This document shows positions 1 to 9,454 of a stretch of 64,000 bases of DNA, one piece after another (position 1 is the first letter of the stretch; every line of letters starts with the position of its first letter). The notes under the pieces were generated by a model that searched no databases, was not told the DNA's origin, and worked only from the letters and a program-made list of their open reading frames with translations. The DNA is from an uncultured Roseburia sp. (lineage in GTDB: Bacteria; Bacillota; Clostridia; Lachnospirales; Lachnospiraceae), in NCBI GenBank assembly GCA_947642555.1, contig CANRSX010000003.1, positions 1-64,000 of the forward strand, written 5' to 3'. A program made the translations under genes and the position numbers.

Positions 1-25
1 AAAATGGACGGTCAGGGCTGACCGA

Positions 26-72
26 AAGCTGCCGCTCTGCGATGGAAAACGTCGCGGGGCGGCAGTTTTTTT
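26..72 (+). terminator. Rho-independent terminator of an upstream gene
   Basis: Stem CTGCCGC (29-35) pairs with GCGGCAG (59-65), and an inner CTGCGA/TCGCGG pairing extends it. Seven T follow at 66-72. It ends transcription of a gene left of the window. Confidence 0.85.
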
Positions 73-83
73 GACGGAATTCA

Positions 84-112
84 TTGATTCCTGCGGATAC
101 TGCGGATATAAT
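84..112 (+). promoter_or_regulatory. Sigma-A type promoter for the radical SAM gene
   Basis: TTGATT at 84-89 and a perfect TATAAT at 107-112 are separated by 17 bp, upstream of the gene starting at 151 and just after the preceding terminator. Confidence 0.6.
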
Positions 113-150
113 GAGGTCAGACGAAGCCTTAAAAGAATCGGGAGGAAGAA

Positions 151-1950
151 ATGCTGTCCATACTGCTTGTGGCGATCAATGCAAAATATATCCACTCCAA
201 TCTGGCGGTATACAGCCTGCGCGCCTATGCCCGTAAGTATCTCACAGAGCCTGCGGACCTCCGGATCGGGGAATATACGATCAATCAGCCGGTCGGTGAA
301 ATCCTTGCAGAGATTTACCGAAAGAAGCCGGATGTACTCTGTTTTTCCTGCTATATCTGGAATCTTTCCTATGTGGAGGAGCTGGCGGAGGAATTTCATA
401 AGCTGTGCCCGCAGATCCCGGTCTGGGTGGGTGGCCCCGAGGTATCCTACGAGACGGAGGCGTTTCTGCGACATCATCCGGCTGTCACGGGGATTATGGC
501 AGGAGAGGGCGAGCAGACCTTTCTTGAGCTGTGCGAAGCATATGCAGAGATGAAACGTGTGGGCGAAAGATCAGAGTCTGTGCCATCCGGCCTTCAGAAG
601 ATCGCGGGCCTGATTTACCGCGACGGGGACAGAATCCACGCCGCCGGGGAGCGGGCGCCGCTTGATATGGACCGGATTCCGTTCTGCTATGACGACCCGG
701 AGGAATTCCGCCACCGTATCGTTTACTATGAATCGAGCCGCGGCTGTCCGTTTTTGTGCAGCTACTGTCTGTCCTCCGTGGAAAAATGTCTCCGGTTCCG
801 CAGTATGGAACTGGTGGAGCGGGAGCTTTTGTATTTCCTGGAAAACCGGACGCCGCAGGTAAAGTTTGTGGACCGCACCTTTAACTGTGTGCCGGAGAGG
901 GCGATGCGGATCTGGCGGTTCATCCGGGAGCATGACAACGGCGTGACCAATTTTCACTTCGAGATCGCGGCGGATCTGATGACGGATGAGATGCTTGCGC
1001 TGCTTGACGGGATGCGGCCCGGGCAGGTTCAGTTTGAGATCGGCGTGCAGTCTGCGAATGAGGCGACGATCGCAGAAATCCGGCGCACCATGCGGTTAGA
1101 CCGTGTAAAAGAGGTTGCGGGGCGGCTTCAGGATGCAGGGCGGATTCATGTGCATCTGGATCTGATTGCCGGGCTGCCGTATGAGGGGGCGGAATCGTTT
1201 GCCCGGTCGTTTGACGAGATTTATGCGTTGAAGCCCGGTCAGCTGCAGCTGGGATTTTTAAAGGTGCTCAAAGGCTCGTATCTCTATGAGCACCGCGAGG
1301 CGTACGGCATGATTTACCAGAGCAGGCCGCCGTATGAAGTGATGGAGACGGCCTGGCTGACATACGGGGAGCTGCTTGGCATCCGTCAGGCGGAGGAGAT
1401 GCTGGAGGTTTACTACAACAGCGGACAGTATGCGGTTTCCATGAAGCTTTTGGAGACGCGGTACGGCAGCGCGTTTGCAATGTACCGGCAGCTGGGAGAA
1501 TTTTATGAAAGAAAAGGATATTTCTCGATGAGCCATTCGCGCATCCGGCGGGCGGAGATTCTTTTGGAATTTGCACAGGAGAATGCGCCGGAACTTGCTA
1601 AAATATTAAAAGAGGGATTAATTTTTGACCTGTACTGCCGGGAAAACTGTAAGAGCCGTCCGGCATGGGCCGATGATCCGTCGGAGTGGAAGGACGTGTC
1701 CCGGGCGGTCTGCGGCAGGGACAGGCAGCGGCATGTGGAGCGCGTGCATTATCGTTTCCCGGACAGCAAAGAGCGGACGATTCATGCACTGCCGGCGTGG
1801 CGGGAAGAACCGCTGTATGTGAGATTTGATTATTCCGGGAGGGATCCGGTGAGCGGTCAGGTATCGTGGGAATACTGCGGCGGACAGGATATGGATGCGG
1901 CCGGGAACTACAGTGCGGCGAATAATCAGGGGAGCAGGAGAATAAATTGA
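151..1950 (+). CDS. B12-binding domain / radical SAM protein (DUF4080 family)
   Basis: 599 residues. The N-terminus (about 1-130) looks like a cobalamin-binding Rossmann domain of the B12-radical SAM class. A radical SAM core follows with the 4Fe-4S motif CPFLCSYC (C199, C203, C206; CX3CX2C). The C-terminal 130 residues fit the DUF4080 region. The start has a clear GGGAGGAAG ribosome site six bases upstream. The substrate is unknown; relatives are called tRNA- or cofactor-modifying enzymes only by analogy. The stop overlaps the TTG start of the next gene, so the two are translationally coupled. Family assignment is good, function is not. Confidence 0.85.
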   Translation: MLSILLVAINAKYIHSNLAVYSLRAYARKYLTEPADLRIGEYTINQPVGEILAEIYRKKPDVLCFSCYIWNLSYVEELAEEFHKLCPQIPVWVGGPEVSYETEAFLRHHPAVTGIMAGEGEQTFLELCEAYAEMKRVGERSESVPSGLQKIAGLIYRDGDRIHAAGERAPLDMDRIPFCYDDPEEFRHRIVYYESSRGCPFLCSYCLSSVEKCLRFRSMELVERELLYFLENRTPQVKFVDRTFNCVPERAMRIWRFIREHDNGVTNFHFEIAADLMTDEMLALLDGMRPGQVQFEIGVQSANEATIAEIRRTMRLDRVKEVAGRLQDAGRIHVHLDLIAGLPYEGAESFARSFDEIYALKPGQLQLGFLKVLKGSYLYEHREAYGMIYQSRPPYEVMETAWLTYGELLGIRQAEEMLEVYYNSGQYAVSMKLLETRYGSAFAMYRQLGEFYERKGYFSMSHSRIRRAEILLEFAQENAPELAKILKEGLIFDLYCRENCKSRPAWADDPSEWKDVSRAVCGRDRQRHVERVHYRFPDSKERTIHALPAWREEPLYVRFDYSGRDPVSGQVSWEYCGGQDMDAAGNYSAANNQGSRRIN

Positions 1951-2678
1951 TAGAAGACTATGTGGTAATCGACCTGGAAATGACAGGGCTGAAAGTGAAG
2001 ACGGATGCGATTCTCGAGGTGGGGGCGGTGCGTGTGCGGCAGGGCAGCGCGGCGGATACGTATTCGGCGCTGCTTTATACGGATAAACCGCTGCCAGAGG
2101 AAGTGAGCGCGCTGACCGGGATCACCCCGGAGATGGCGGAAAACGGCCGCGACCCGGAGGAGGTGATGGCGGAGTTTTTCGCATTCCTCGGCGAGGATAC
2201 GCTGGTAGGGCAGAATGTGATGTTCGACTACAGCTTTTTAAAGCAGTGGGCGGTAAATCACGATTTTACTTTTGAGAGAAATGCTGTGGATACGCTGAAG
2301 ATCGCGCGGCATTTCCTGCCCGCGGAGCAGAAGAAGGATCTCGTCAGTCTGTGCGTGTACTTTTCGATCGGACGGGAACATGTGCATCGCGCGCTCGATG
2401 ACGCGCTGGCGACACATCAGCTGCTGGAATGTCTGAAGGAGAGATACGGAGAGACGGAGGAAGCGGCCTTCCTTCCGAAGCAGCTGTGCTATAAGGTGAA
2501 AAAACAGATGCCTGCGACGCCGCGCCAGCTGGCATATCTGAAACGGTATGCGCAGTATTACGGGATAGAGCTGCCGCCGCAGACCGAGCGGCTGAACCGC
2601 AGCGAGGTATCGCGCCTGACGGACCGCCTGATCGCGCAGTATGGCAGGATGGTGGCTGATCCTGCCAGGGAAGAATAA
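1947..2678 (+). CDS. DnaQ/PolC-epsilon-like 3'-5' exonuclease
   Basis: 243 residues starting at TTG that overlaps the upstream stop. The DEDDh exonuclease pattern is visible: D9 and E11 in the first motif (IDLEMTG), a middle Asp in MFDYSFL, and a final HRALDDAL stretch with His and Asp near residues 146-151. This is the domain found in PolC and in stand-alone epsilon-like nucleases. The last 60 residues (RQLAYLKRYAQYYG onward) are a short helical tail seen in many clostridial members. Likely a DNA or RNA 3' exonuclease acting in repair or turnover; the exact substrate is not visible. Confidence 0.85.
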   Translation: MIEDYVVIDLEMTGLKVKTDAILEVGAVRVRQGSAADTYSALLYTDKPLPEEVSALTGITPEMAENGRDPEEVMAEFFAFLGEDTLVGQNVMFDYSFLKQWAVNHDFTFERNAVDTLKIARHFLPAEQKKDLVSLCVYFSIGREHVHRALDDALATHQLLECLKERYGETEEAAFLPKQLCYKVKKQMPATPRQLAYLKRYAQYYGIELPPQTERLNRSEVSRLTDRLIAQYGRMVADPAREE

Positions 2679-2708
2679 CGTCCGGCCGGATGCGCCGGCA
2701 GATTCGCG

Positions 2709-3299
2709 TCAACTGTCGAAACATTTTAAGATCGCATGCTTCATGGGTGATTCCAGCGCCTCTGCCTGTTTCCGAAGCTCGTCGAGCTTTTCGGACGCGT
2801 TCTGGCTGCGGTAGAGCTCTGCCAGAAGCCGGTAGTTTTTGCTGTGGTCGGATCCGCAGGAAATGCCGTACTCGAGCACGGTCTGCGCTTCCGCGGGGTG
2901 CTCAAGCGCAAGAAGGCATTCCGCGTAGGAGACGAGCGTGCGGCAGAGCGTGGCAAAATTCTGGTCGTATTCGGAGAGCGCGTCTAAGTTGGCCAGCCCG
3001 TACGCCAGCTTTAGATCCGTGTTTGTCTGATTGCTGAGATTTAAAATTTTTTCGCCGGAGAGCGCTTTTAACGTCTCCTCACACTCTTTTAATTCCGGCT
3101 GGTCAAAGATGCCTATTGGCAGCTGGTCCAAAGGTATGGTAAGATAGGGGAGTCCGCTGATATCCTGGCGGCGGGTGTGGTTGGCCTCGCGTTCGCGCTC
3201 CCAGAAGGCGTCCCTCGCGTCCTCGCTGGCTCTGGTGTCTCTTTTCCGGAAAAATGCGATCAGGCAGACCACAAAGATAAAAATACCAAGATATACCAT
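2709..3299 (-). CDS. Membrane-anchored TPR-like hypothetical protein
   Basis: 196 residues from ATG at 3299, chosen because AAAGGA lies nine bases upstream; an in-frame ATG at 3317 is less well placed. One N-terminal transmembrane helix (MVYLGIFIFVVCLIAFF) is followed by a soluble region. Helical pairs with alternating small and Leu residues (about 100-190: ATLCRTLVSYAECLLAL, SKNYRLLAELYRSQ) resemble tetratricopeptide repeats. It probably serves as a membrane-tethered interaction scaffold; no enzyme motif is visible. It faces the exonuclease gene convergently and is divergent from the 34-residue peptide gene. Confidence 0.7.
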   Translation of the reverse strand: MVYLGIFIFVVCLIAFFRKRDTRASEDARDAFWEREREANHTRRQDISGLPYLTIPLDQLPIGIFDQPELKECEETLKALSGEKILNLSNQTNTDLKLAYGLANLDALSEYDQNFATLCRTLVSYAECLLALEHPAEAQTVLEYGISCGSDHSKNYRLLAELYRSQNASEKLDELRKQAEALESPMKHAILKCFDS

Positions 3300-3337
3300 A
3301 AAAACAGATCCTTTCATACAACAAAACGGAGGTTAAC

Positions 3338-3442
3338 ATGTACAATTTCGGAAAGAAAAAAAACAGAAAGCTGCTGGCGCTCATTGTGATCCTGATTGTC
3401 GGGACAATGCTGCTGACCACGGTGCTCGCGGCGCTTCTGTAG
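3338..3442 (+). CDS. 34-residue single-pass membrane peptide (Prli42-like)
   Basis: Short gene reading MYNFGKKKNRKLLAL then one hydrophobic helix with the motif GTMLLTTVLAALL and a stop. A perfect GGAGG lies six bases upstream of ATG. Size, basic N-terminus, single helix and the MLLTT motif resemble Prli42, the small Firmicutes peptide that tethers the stressosome, but similarity over such a short length is weak evidence. Conserved small membrane peptides of this form are common in Clostridia. Confidence 0.6.
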   Translation: MYNFGKKKNRKLLALIVILIVGTMLLTTVLAALL

Positions 3443-3609
3443 CGTCCTGTGCGCCGGGGCGCGGCTTTCATGTAAAATATACTAAAAATCGCGGCCCGAG
3501 TCAATGATATTCGTGCTTATGCATCTTTGAAAAAACAGGTGTTTGTGATAAAATGATCATCGGAGAATCAGAACGATACACAGATTATTTCTGCATGTCA
3601 GAGGAAGAT

Positions 3610-5163
3610 ATGCGTATGGAGAAGAGGATGAAGAGATTAAAACAGTTTTATGTGCTGCCGGCTGTCGCAGCGGCTGTCTGCCTTGTGTTTGCGGGGAGGA
3701 CGGTCATGCACGCAGAGCAGGCGGAGACGATTGCGGAGGGTGTGTATATCGGAGGGATCGACGTCGGCGGGATGACCGCGGACGAGGCGGCATCGGCAGT
3801 GGAGTCATATGTAAAGGACGCCGGTGAGGCGCAGTTTACGCTCTCGGCCGGAGAGCGGCAGATCACGGTGCCTGCTTCTGACCTCGGCCTTCATTTTTCG
3901 GATATGAGCGTCGTTCAGGAGGCCATGGACGTCGGCCGGAGCGGCAGCCCGATCCGGCGCTACAAGGACAAGAAGGATCTGGAGCATGGCAATAAGGTGA
4001 TCCCGTTAGAGCTGGATGTGGATCCGGCGGCGGTCACGGCGGTTCTGACAGAGCACGCGGACGATCTGAATCAGGAAGCAGTGGACTGCGGGCTGGTGCG
4101 TGAGGACGGCGCGTTCCATATCACGGACGGCGCGCAGGGGATCGAGGTAAATACCGCGGATTCCGCCCGGCTGATCAGCGCGTATGTCAGCGACGGGTGG
4201 GATGGCGGCAGCGCGCAGATCGAGCTGGCGGCCGAGATTGTGGATCCGCGCGGGACGCGGGAAGAGCTCTCAAAGATTCAGGATGTGCTGGGCACTTATA
4301 ATACGAATTACAGCGATTCCGGAGCGAGCCGGTGCACCAATATCGCGGTTGCGGCGGGAAAGATTAACGGCACGGTGCTCTATCCGGGGGATGAATTCTC
4401 GGTGGCGGATGCGATCGGCCCGTTAAACGCGTCAAACGGTTATGAGCTGGCCGGGGCTTACGAGAACGGCCAGACGGTACAGTCCTATGGCGGCGGCGTC
4501 TGCCAGGTGTCCTCCACGCTGTACAACGCGGTGATTCTGGCGGAGCTTGAGGTTACCGAGCGGTCCAATCACTCGATGATCGTCACCTACGTGAGCCCGT
4601 CCATGGACGCGGCGATCGCCGGAGATTATAAAGACCTGTGTTTTGTGAATAACCGGGATGTCCCGATTTATTTGGAGGGCTATACGTCCGGCAAGAATGT
4701 ATATTTTACGATCTACGGGGAAGAGACCAGGCCGTCGAACCGTGTGGTCACCTATGAGAGCGAGGTAGTCTCCAGACAGGATCCGGGTACGCAGTTTGTG
4801 GCGACCGGCGATCCCGCGGGCTATATCGGTACCGTCCAGGGAAAGCATGTCGGCTATGTCGCGCAGCTCTGGAAGGTGGTGACGGTGGACGGACATGAGG
4901 AGAGCCGTGAGCTGTTCAACAAGAGTACATACCGCGCGTCGCCGAAGGTGGTGCATGTGGGAACGGCATCCGCGGATCCGAATGTATCGGCCGTGATCGG
5001 CGCGGCGCTCGCGACCGGCGACGAGGCAACGATTTATGGCGCGGTCGCGCCGTACACAGCGGCGGCAGCGGCGGTGCAGCAGCCTCCGGTACAGCAGCCG
5101 ACGCCGGAGGAGCAGGCGATCACCGGAACGGTGGATGAGAGCCAGATCACCGGCGGACAATAA
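3610..5163 (+). CDS. VanW family protein with YoaR-like and G5 domains
   Basis: About 517 residues from ATG 3610, which has GAGG five bases upstream; ATG 3616 and an upstream ATG at 3553 without a ribosome site are alternatives. Signal anchor KQFYVLPAVAAAVCLVFAG, then a YoaR/PG_binding_4-like region (about 45-215), a VanW domain (about 235-375, with ARCTNIAVAAGKING and GGGVCQVSSTLYNAV typical of the family), and a G5-like module ending in NKSTYRASPKVVHVG. Gln/Pro-rich tail. Predicted extracytoplasmic and peptidoglycan-associated. VanW proteins occur with glycopeptide resistance clusters but stand-alone copies like this are common and do not imply resistance. Confidence 0.88.
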   Translation: MRMEKRMKRLKQFYVLPAVAAAVCLVFAGRTVMHAEQAETIAEGVYIGGIDVGGMTADEAASAVESYVKDAGEAQFTLSAGERQITVPASDLGLHFSDMSVVQEAMDVGRSGSPIRRYKDKKDLEHGNKVIPLELDVDPAAVTAVLTEHADDLNQEAVDCGLVREDGAFHITDGAQGIEVNTADSARLISAYVSDGWDGGSAQIELAAEIVDPRGTREELSKIQDVLGTYNTNYSDSGASRCTNIAVAAGKINGTVLYPGDEFSVADAIGPLNASNGYELAGAYENGQTVQSYGGGVCQVSSTLYNAVILAELEVTERSNHSMIVTYVSPSMDAAIAGDYKDLCFVNNRDVPIYLEGYTSGKNVYFTIYGEETRPSNRVVTYESEVVSRQDPGTQFVATGDPAGYIGTVQGKHVGYVAQLWKVVTVDGHEESRELFNKSTYRASPKVVHVGTASADPNVSAVIGAALATGDEATIYGAVAPYTAAAAAVQQPPVQQPTPEEQAITGTVDESQITGGQ

Positions 5164-5192
5164 AAAATATGCAGGATATGTGAGAACGATGT

Positions 5193-5218
5193 AAGGCTGC
5201 CTCGTACGAGACAGCCTT
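5193..5218. terminator. Hairpin after the VanW gene (weak terminator)
   Basis: AAGGCTG at 5193-5199 pairs with CAGCCTT at 5212-5218, enclosing a CTCGTACGAG palindrome. There is no T tract on either side, so termination is uncertain. Confidence 0.4.
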
Positions 5219-5245
5219 ATGCGGTATGAAGGGGCGGAAACGACG

Positions 5246-6253
5246 ATGAAGATAGGAAAAGTGCCGGAGAATGTATTAAAACGCTCTGTGTTTGGGCAGA
5301 TTCATATGAAACGGCCGGAGGTTGTTCTCGGTGCGGGTGTCGGCGAGGACTGCGCGGCGGTAAAGCTTGCGCCGGACGAGACGCTTGTCATGTCCACGGA
5401 CCCGATCACCGGGACGGCAAAGGATATCGGTACACTGGCGATTCAGATCACGGTAAACGATCTTGCGAGCTCAGGAGCAGAGCCGGTCGGCGTGCTGCTG
5501 ACCGTGCTGCTTCCGGCGTCTGTGGAGGAGCCGGAGCTTCGTCTTATGATGGCGCAGGTGGAGGCGGAATGTGAGAAGGCCGGCGTGCAGATCATGGGCG
5601 GCCACACGGAGGTGACGGCAGTGGTAAATCAGCCTGTGGTCACGGTCTGCGGCGTGGGAAAGGTAAAGGACGGCCGGCTGGTATCCACCGCGGGCGCAAA
5701 GCCGGGGATGGATATCCTGGTGAGCAAGTGGATCGGGATCGAGGGGACCGCGATCATTGCAAAGGAAAAAGAAGCGGAGCTTCTGACCAGGTTTACTTCT
5801 TCGTTTGTAGATGAAGCGAAGCGGCTGGATCAGTATATTTCCGTGCAGAAGGAGGCCGCCGCAGCGGTCCGGTGCGGTGTAGGAGCGATGCATGACGTGA
5901 CGGAGGGCGGGATCTTCGGCGCGCTTTGGGAGATGGCGGAGGCATCCGGGGTGGGACTTTCGATTGATCTTAAAAGCATTCCGGTCCGGCAGGAGACGAT
6001 CGAGATCTGCGAATTTTTCGGGATCAATCCGTATCAGCTGATTTCAAGCGGCTGTATGCTGATGGCCGCGGACGACGGCAATGCGCTGGTGCGGGAGCTG
6101 AAAAAAGAGGGGATCCCGGCGACTGTGATCGGAAAGGCTTTGGACGGAAAGGACCGCGTGCTGGAAAACGGGGACGAGAGAAGATTTTTAGAACCGCCAA
6201 AGACAGATGAGCTGTACCGGGTGTGCGGTCCGGATGCGGAAAAAGAAGTGTAA
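5246..6253 (+). CDS. AIR synthase family protein (HypE/ThiL/PurM-like)
   Basis: 335 residues from ATG 5246, preceded by AAGGGGCGG; an ATG at 5219 lies inside the preceding hairpin. The fold family binds ATP with a Gly/Asp-rich N-terminal motif, here GAGVGEDCAAVKL (about residues 27-39). GGHTEVT and HDVTEGGIFGALWE are characteristic of HypE-like AIR synthase members. HypE itself dehydrates a carbamoyl-Cys to make the CN ligand of NiFe hydrogenase, but its C-terminal PRIC motif is absent and there are no hyp genes nearby, so this is probably a different ATP-dependent enzyme. It leads a run with the Lrp and aminotransferase genes. Confidence 0.8.
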   Translation: MKIGKVPENVLKRSVFGQIHMKRPEVVLGAGVGEDCAAVKLAPDETLVMSTDPITGTAKDIGTLAIQITVNDLASSGAEPVGVLLTVLLPASVEEPELRLMMAQVEAECEKAGVQIMGGHTEVTAVVNQPVVTVCGVGKVKDGRLVSTAGAKPGMDILVSKWIGIEGTAIIAKEKEAELLTRFTSSFVDEAKRLDQYISVQKEAAAAVRCGVGAMHDVTEGGIFGALWEMAEASGVGLSIDLKSIPVRQETIEICEFFGINPYQLISSGCMLMAADDGNALVRELKKEGIPATVIGKALDGKDRVLENGDERRFLEPPKTDELYRVCGPDAEKEV

Positions 6254-6289
6254 TGCCGCGAGAAAAGGGATAGAGGAGGAAGAAAACAT

Positions 6290-6772
6290 ATGCGGGAGAA
6301 AATTTTGACATTCATCGAGAAGAACAGCCGGATCGATTTAAAGGAGCTGGCGATCGTGCTCGGGGTTGAGGAATCGGCTGTCATAAATGAGCTGGAGCAG
6401 ATGGAGGCGGAGCATATCATCTGCGGGTATCACACGATTATCGACTGGGATAAGGTCGGACAGGACAAAGTGATGGCGATGATCGAGGTGCGTGTGACGC
6501 CGCAGCGCGGGATGGGCTTTGACAAGGTGGCGGAGCGCATTTACAATTATCCGGAGGTAAACGCGGTATATCTGATTTCCGGCGGGTTTGATTTTATGGT
6601 GATCTTAGAGGGAAAGACGCTGCGCGAGGTGGCGCAGTTTGTCTCCGACAAGCTCTCCCCGCTGGATTCGGTCTTAAGCACCAAGACGAATTTTATCCTG
6701 AAAAAATATAAGGATCACGGAACCGTTATCGCGTCGAAGACTAAGGATGAAAGGATACAGATGATACCATGA
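6290..6772 (+). CDS. Lrp/AsnC family transcriptional regulator
   Basis: 160 residues with an N-terminal winged helix-turn-helix (about 1-60, SRIDLKELAIVLGVEESAVI) and a C-terminal RAM ligand-binding domain (about 70-140, containing EVNAVYLISGGFDFMVILEG). Lrp proteins form octamers and sense amino acids. The stop codon overlaps the ATG of the aminotransferase by four bases, so the natural inference is that it regulates that gene in response to an amino acid. AGAGGAGGAAG stands upstream of the start. Confidence 0.92.
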   Translation: MREKILTFIEKNSRIDLKELAIVLGVEESAVINELEQMEAEHIICGYHTIIDWDKVGQDKVMAMIEVRVTPQRGMGFDKVAERIYNYPEVNAVYLISGGFDFMVILEGKTLREVAQFVSDKLSPLDSVLSTKTNFILKKYKDHGTVIASKTKDERIQMIP

Positions 6773-7935
6773 GAAATCCGTTAAATAAAACGATTGTGAC
6801 GATAGAGCCGTCCGGCATCCGGAAGTTTTTCGACATTGTCAGCGAGATGAAGGACGCGATTTCGCTTGGCGTGGGGGAGCCGGATTTTGATACGCCCTGG
6901 CATATCCGCGACGAGGGGATTTATTCGCTGGAAAAGGGACGGACGCATTATACGTCGAATGCAGGATTAAAGGAGTTAAAGGCCGAGATCGCGAAGTTTC
7001 TTTCCAGGAGGTACGGGCTTTCTTATGATTATAATAAGGAAATGTTCGTGACGGTCGGCGGGAGCGAGGCGATCGATATCGCGATGCGCGCCATGCTCGA
7101 TCCGGGGGACGAGGTGTTAATCCCGCAGCCGAGCTATGTGTCCTATCTGCCGTGCGCGGTGCTGGCAAACGGGACGCCGGTGGTGATCGAGTTAAAGGAG
7201 GAGAATCAGTTCCGGCTGACGGCGGAGGAGCTGGAAGCGGCCATTACGCCGAAGACGAAGCTTCTGGTGCTGCCGTTTCCGAACAATCCGACCGGTGCGG
7301 TCATGGAGAAGGAGGATCTGGAACGGATTGCGGAGCTTGTGATCCGCCATGATCTGTTTGTGTTAAGCGATGAGATCTATTCGGAGCTCACCTATCTGGA
7401 GCGGCACGTCTCGATCGCGTCGCTTCCGGGGATGCGCGAGCGCACGCTTGTCATCAACGGATTTTCCAAATCCCATGCGATGACCGGCTGGCGGCTGGGC
7501 TATGTGTGCGGGCCGGAGGCGATTATCACACAGATGCTCAAGATCCATCAGTATGCGATCATGTGCGCGCCGACAATGGCGCAGTACGCCGCGGTGGCAG
7601 CAATGCGCGACGGCGACGAGGACGTCGCGGGGATGCGTGAGGAATATAATGGGAGGCGGCGCTATCTGATGCACCGGTTCCGCGAAATGGGCCTGCAGTG
7701 CTTTGAGCCGTTCGGCGCGTTTTATGTCTTCCCGTGTATTAAGGAGTTCGGGATGAGCTCAGAGGAGTTCGCGGAGACACTGCTTGCCTCGCAGAAGCTT
7801 GCCGTGGTGCCGGGGACGGCGTTCGGAGAGTGCGGCGAGGGCTTTATACGGATTTCATATGCATATTCGCTGGAAAGCTTAAAGACGGCGATGGACCGCC
7901 TGGAGGCGTTTGTGGAGGAGCGGAGAAAGGGATAG
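6769..7935 (+). CDS. Class I/II PLP-dependent aminotransferase
   Basis: 388 residues of aspartate-aminotransferase fold type I. Visible signatures are the PNNPTG substrate/cofactor motif (about 171-176), D201 and Y204 contacting PLP, the Schiff-base lysine K234 in NGFSKSHAMTGWR, and the final FIRISYA arginine for the substrate carboxylate. Length and motifs fit the AspC/PatA-like subgroup; the amino donor cannot be told from sequence. ATGA overlap with the Lrp regulator implies coupled translation. Confidence 0.92.
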   Translation: MRNPLNKTIVTIEPSGIRKFFDIVSEMKDAISLGVGEPDFDTPWHIRDEGIYSLEKGRTHYTSNAGLKELKAEIAKFLSRRYGLSYDYNKEMFVTVGGSEAIDIAMRAMLDPGDEVLIPQPSYVSYLPCAVLANGTPVVIELKEENQFRLTAEELEAAITPKTKLLVLPFPNNPTGAVMEKEDLERIAELVIRHDLFVLSDEIYSELTYLERHVSIASLPGMRERTLVINGFSKSHAMTGWRLGYVCGPEAIITQMLKIHQYAIMCAPTMAQYAAVAAMRDGDEDVAGMREEYNGRRRYLMHRFREMGLQCFEPFGAFYVFPCIKEFGMSSEEFAETLLASQKLAVVPGTAFGECGEGFIRISYAYSLESLKTAMDRLEAFVEERRKG

Positions 7936-8000
7936 CAGAACCGCGGGAGTACGCCGGCGCGGAGTTATATGGCGGCAGAATAACGGGAAAAGATAAAATT

Positions 8001-8513
8001 ATGTCTGGATTTAACATTGTACTATATGAGCCGGAGATCCCGGCAAACACCGGGAACATCGGCAGGACCTGCGTGGCGACAGGAACGAGGCTGCACCTGA
8101 TCGAGCCGCTGGGATTTCACCTGGACGAGAAATCGATCCGAAGAGCCGGGATGGATTACTGGAAGGAGCTGGATGTCACGACGTATGTCAACTGGCAGGA
8201 ATTCTGTGAGCGCAATCCGGATGCAGTGCTTTATATGGCGACGACAAAGGGACGGCATGTCTATACGGAGGTGTCCTATGTGCCGGACAGCTATCTGGTA
8301 TTCGGCAAAGAGAGCGCCGGGATACCAGAGGAGATCTTAAAGGAGCATCCCGACACCTGCGTGCGGATCCCGATGCTGGGGGAGACGCGTTCCTTAAACC
8401 TGTCGAATTCGGTGGCGGTGGTGCTCTATGAAGCGCTGCGGCAGAATGCGTTCGCCGGCATGAAGCTTGCGGGAGAGCTGCACCGGCTGCGATGGGAGGA
8501 AACGGCGGAATGA
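8001..8513 (+). CDS. trmL: tRNA (cytidine(34)-2'-O)-methyltransferase
   Basis: 170 residues from ATG 8001, where similarity begins; longer in-frame translation into the aminotransferase gene is not supported. SPOUT-fold SpoU family: motif 1 NTGNIGRTC (with the catalytic-type Arg), motif 2 [13 protein letters not shown], and motif 3 [21 protein letters not shown], which form the trefoil-knot SAM site. The short length without an extra RNA-binding domain is typical of TrmL, which methylates the wobble ribose of leucine tRNAs. The stop overlaps the ecfA1 start (ATGA). Confidence 0.93.
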   Translation: MSGFNIVLYEPEIPANTGNIGRTCVATGTRLHLIEPLGFHLDEKSIRRAGMDYWKELDVTTYVNWQEFCERNPDAVLYMATTKGRHVYTEVSYVPDSYLVFGKESAGIPEEILKEHPDTCVRIPMLGETRSLNLSNSVAVVLYEALRQNAFAGMKLAGELHRLRWEETAE

Positions 8514-9382
8514 GAGGAAGCATGGGAATTATAAAAGCGGTTCAGCTGGTTCACGAATATATCCGGCGCGACGAGGAGGGAAATGTGGAGTCCATCTCCA
8601 CGGCGCTCGACCACGTCAGTCTGGATGTGGAGCCGGGAGAATTTATTGCGATACTCGGGCACAACGGTTCCGGGAAGTCCACGCTGGCAAAGCACATCAA
8701 TGCGCTTTTAATGCCCGGGGAAGGGACGCTGTGGGTCGACGGGCGCGATACGTCGGAGGAGGAGAATATTTTTCCGGTGCGGCAGACCGCCGGCATGGTG
8801 TTTCAGAATCCCGACAATCAGATCATCGCGAGCGTGGTGGAGGAGGACGTGGGATTCGGCCCGGAAAATATTGGGGTTCCGACGGATGAGATCTGGCAGC
8901 GCGTGGAGGAGAGCTTAAAAGCGGTCGGCATGTTAAAATACCGCCATCATTCCCCGAATAAGCTTTCCGGGGGGCAGAAGCAGCGCGTGGCGATCGCCGG
9001 CGTGGTGGCGATGCAGCCGAAGTGTATTGTGCTCGACGAGCCGACGGCGATGCTCGACCCGAACGGACGAGCCGACGTCATACGGACAGCACATGAGCTG
9101 AACCGGAAAAAGGGCGTCACGATCATCCTGATCACGCACTATATGGAGGAGGTCGTGGACGCGGACCGTGTCTTTGTGATGGATCAGGGAAAGATCGTGA
9201 TGCAGGGGACGCCGCGGGAGATTTTTTCACAGGTCGGGAAATTAAAGGAATACCGGCTGGATGTCCCGCAGGTGACGATTCTGGCGGATCTGCTGCGGCA
9301 GTCCGGGGTGAACGTGCCGGTTGGCGTGCTGAGGCGGGAGGAGCTTGTGGACGCGATTTTAAAGGCGGCGCAGATTGCTTAG
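8510..9382 (+). CDS. ecfA1: ECF transporter ATPase component EcfA1
   Basis: 290 residues. Start ATG 8510 is chosen for the GGAGG nine bases upstream and the ATGA overlap with trmL. ABC ATPase: Walker [11 protein letters not shown]-loop FQNPDNQ, signature LSGGQKQR, Walker [14 protein letters not shown], switch His in LITHYMEE. With EcfA2 and EcfT it forms the shared energising module that serves several substrate-binding S subunits for vitamins and cofactors. No S component lies here, so this is a group II (shared module) arrangement, as usual in Firmicutes. Confidence 0.95.
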   Translation: MRGSMGIIKAVQLVHEYIRRDEEGNVESISTALDHVSLDVEPGEFIAILGHNGSGKSTLAKHINALLMPGEGTLWVDGRDTSEEENIFPVRQTAGMVFQNPDNQIIASVVEEDVGFGPENIGVPTDEIWQRVEESLKAVGMLKYRHHSPNKLSGGQKQRVAIAGVVAMQPKCIVLDEPTAMLDPNGRADVIRTAHELNRKKGVTIILITHYMEEVVDADRVFVMDQGKIVMQGTPREIFSQVGKLKEYRLDVPQVTILADLLRQSGVNVPVGVLRREELVDAILKAAQIA

Positions 9383-9454
9383 GATGCGTTTTTCAGATAG
9401 GTAAGGAACGCGGACAGCGGAGCCAGGCATGTGGAAAGGACAGGGACTGACGAA

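Noticed and set aside
4432-5160. 242-codon reverse-strand frame within the VanW gene
   Set aside because: Arg/His-rich shadow of a well-supported gene in GC-rich DNA, with no domain.
3610-5163. Vancomycin-resistance gene cluster member
   Set aside because: A lone VanW-domain wall protein without vanA/H/X/R/S genes; the name reflects family only.
5246-6253. Hydrogenase maturation factor HypE proper
   Set aside because: The C-terminal cysteine motif of HypE is absent and no hyp or hydrogenase genes are near.
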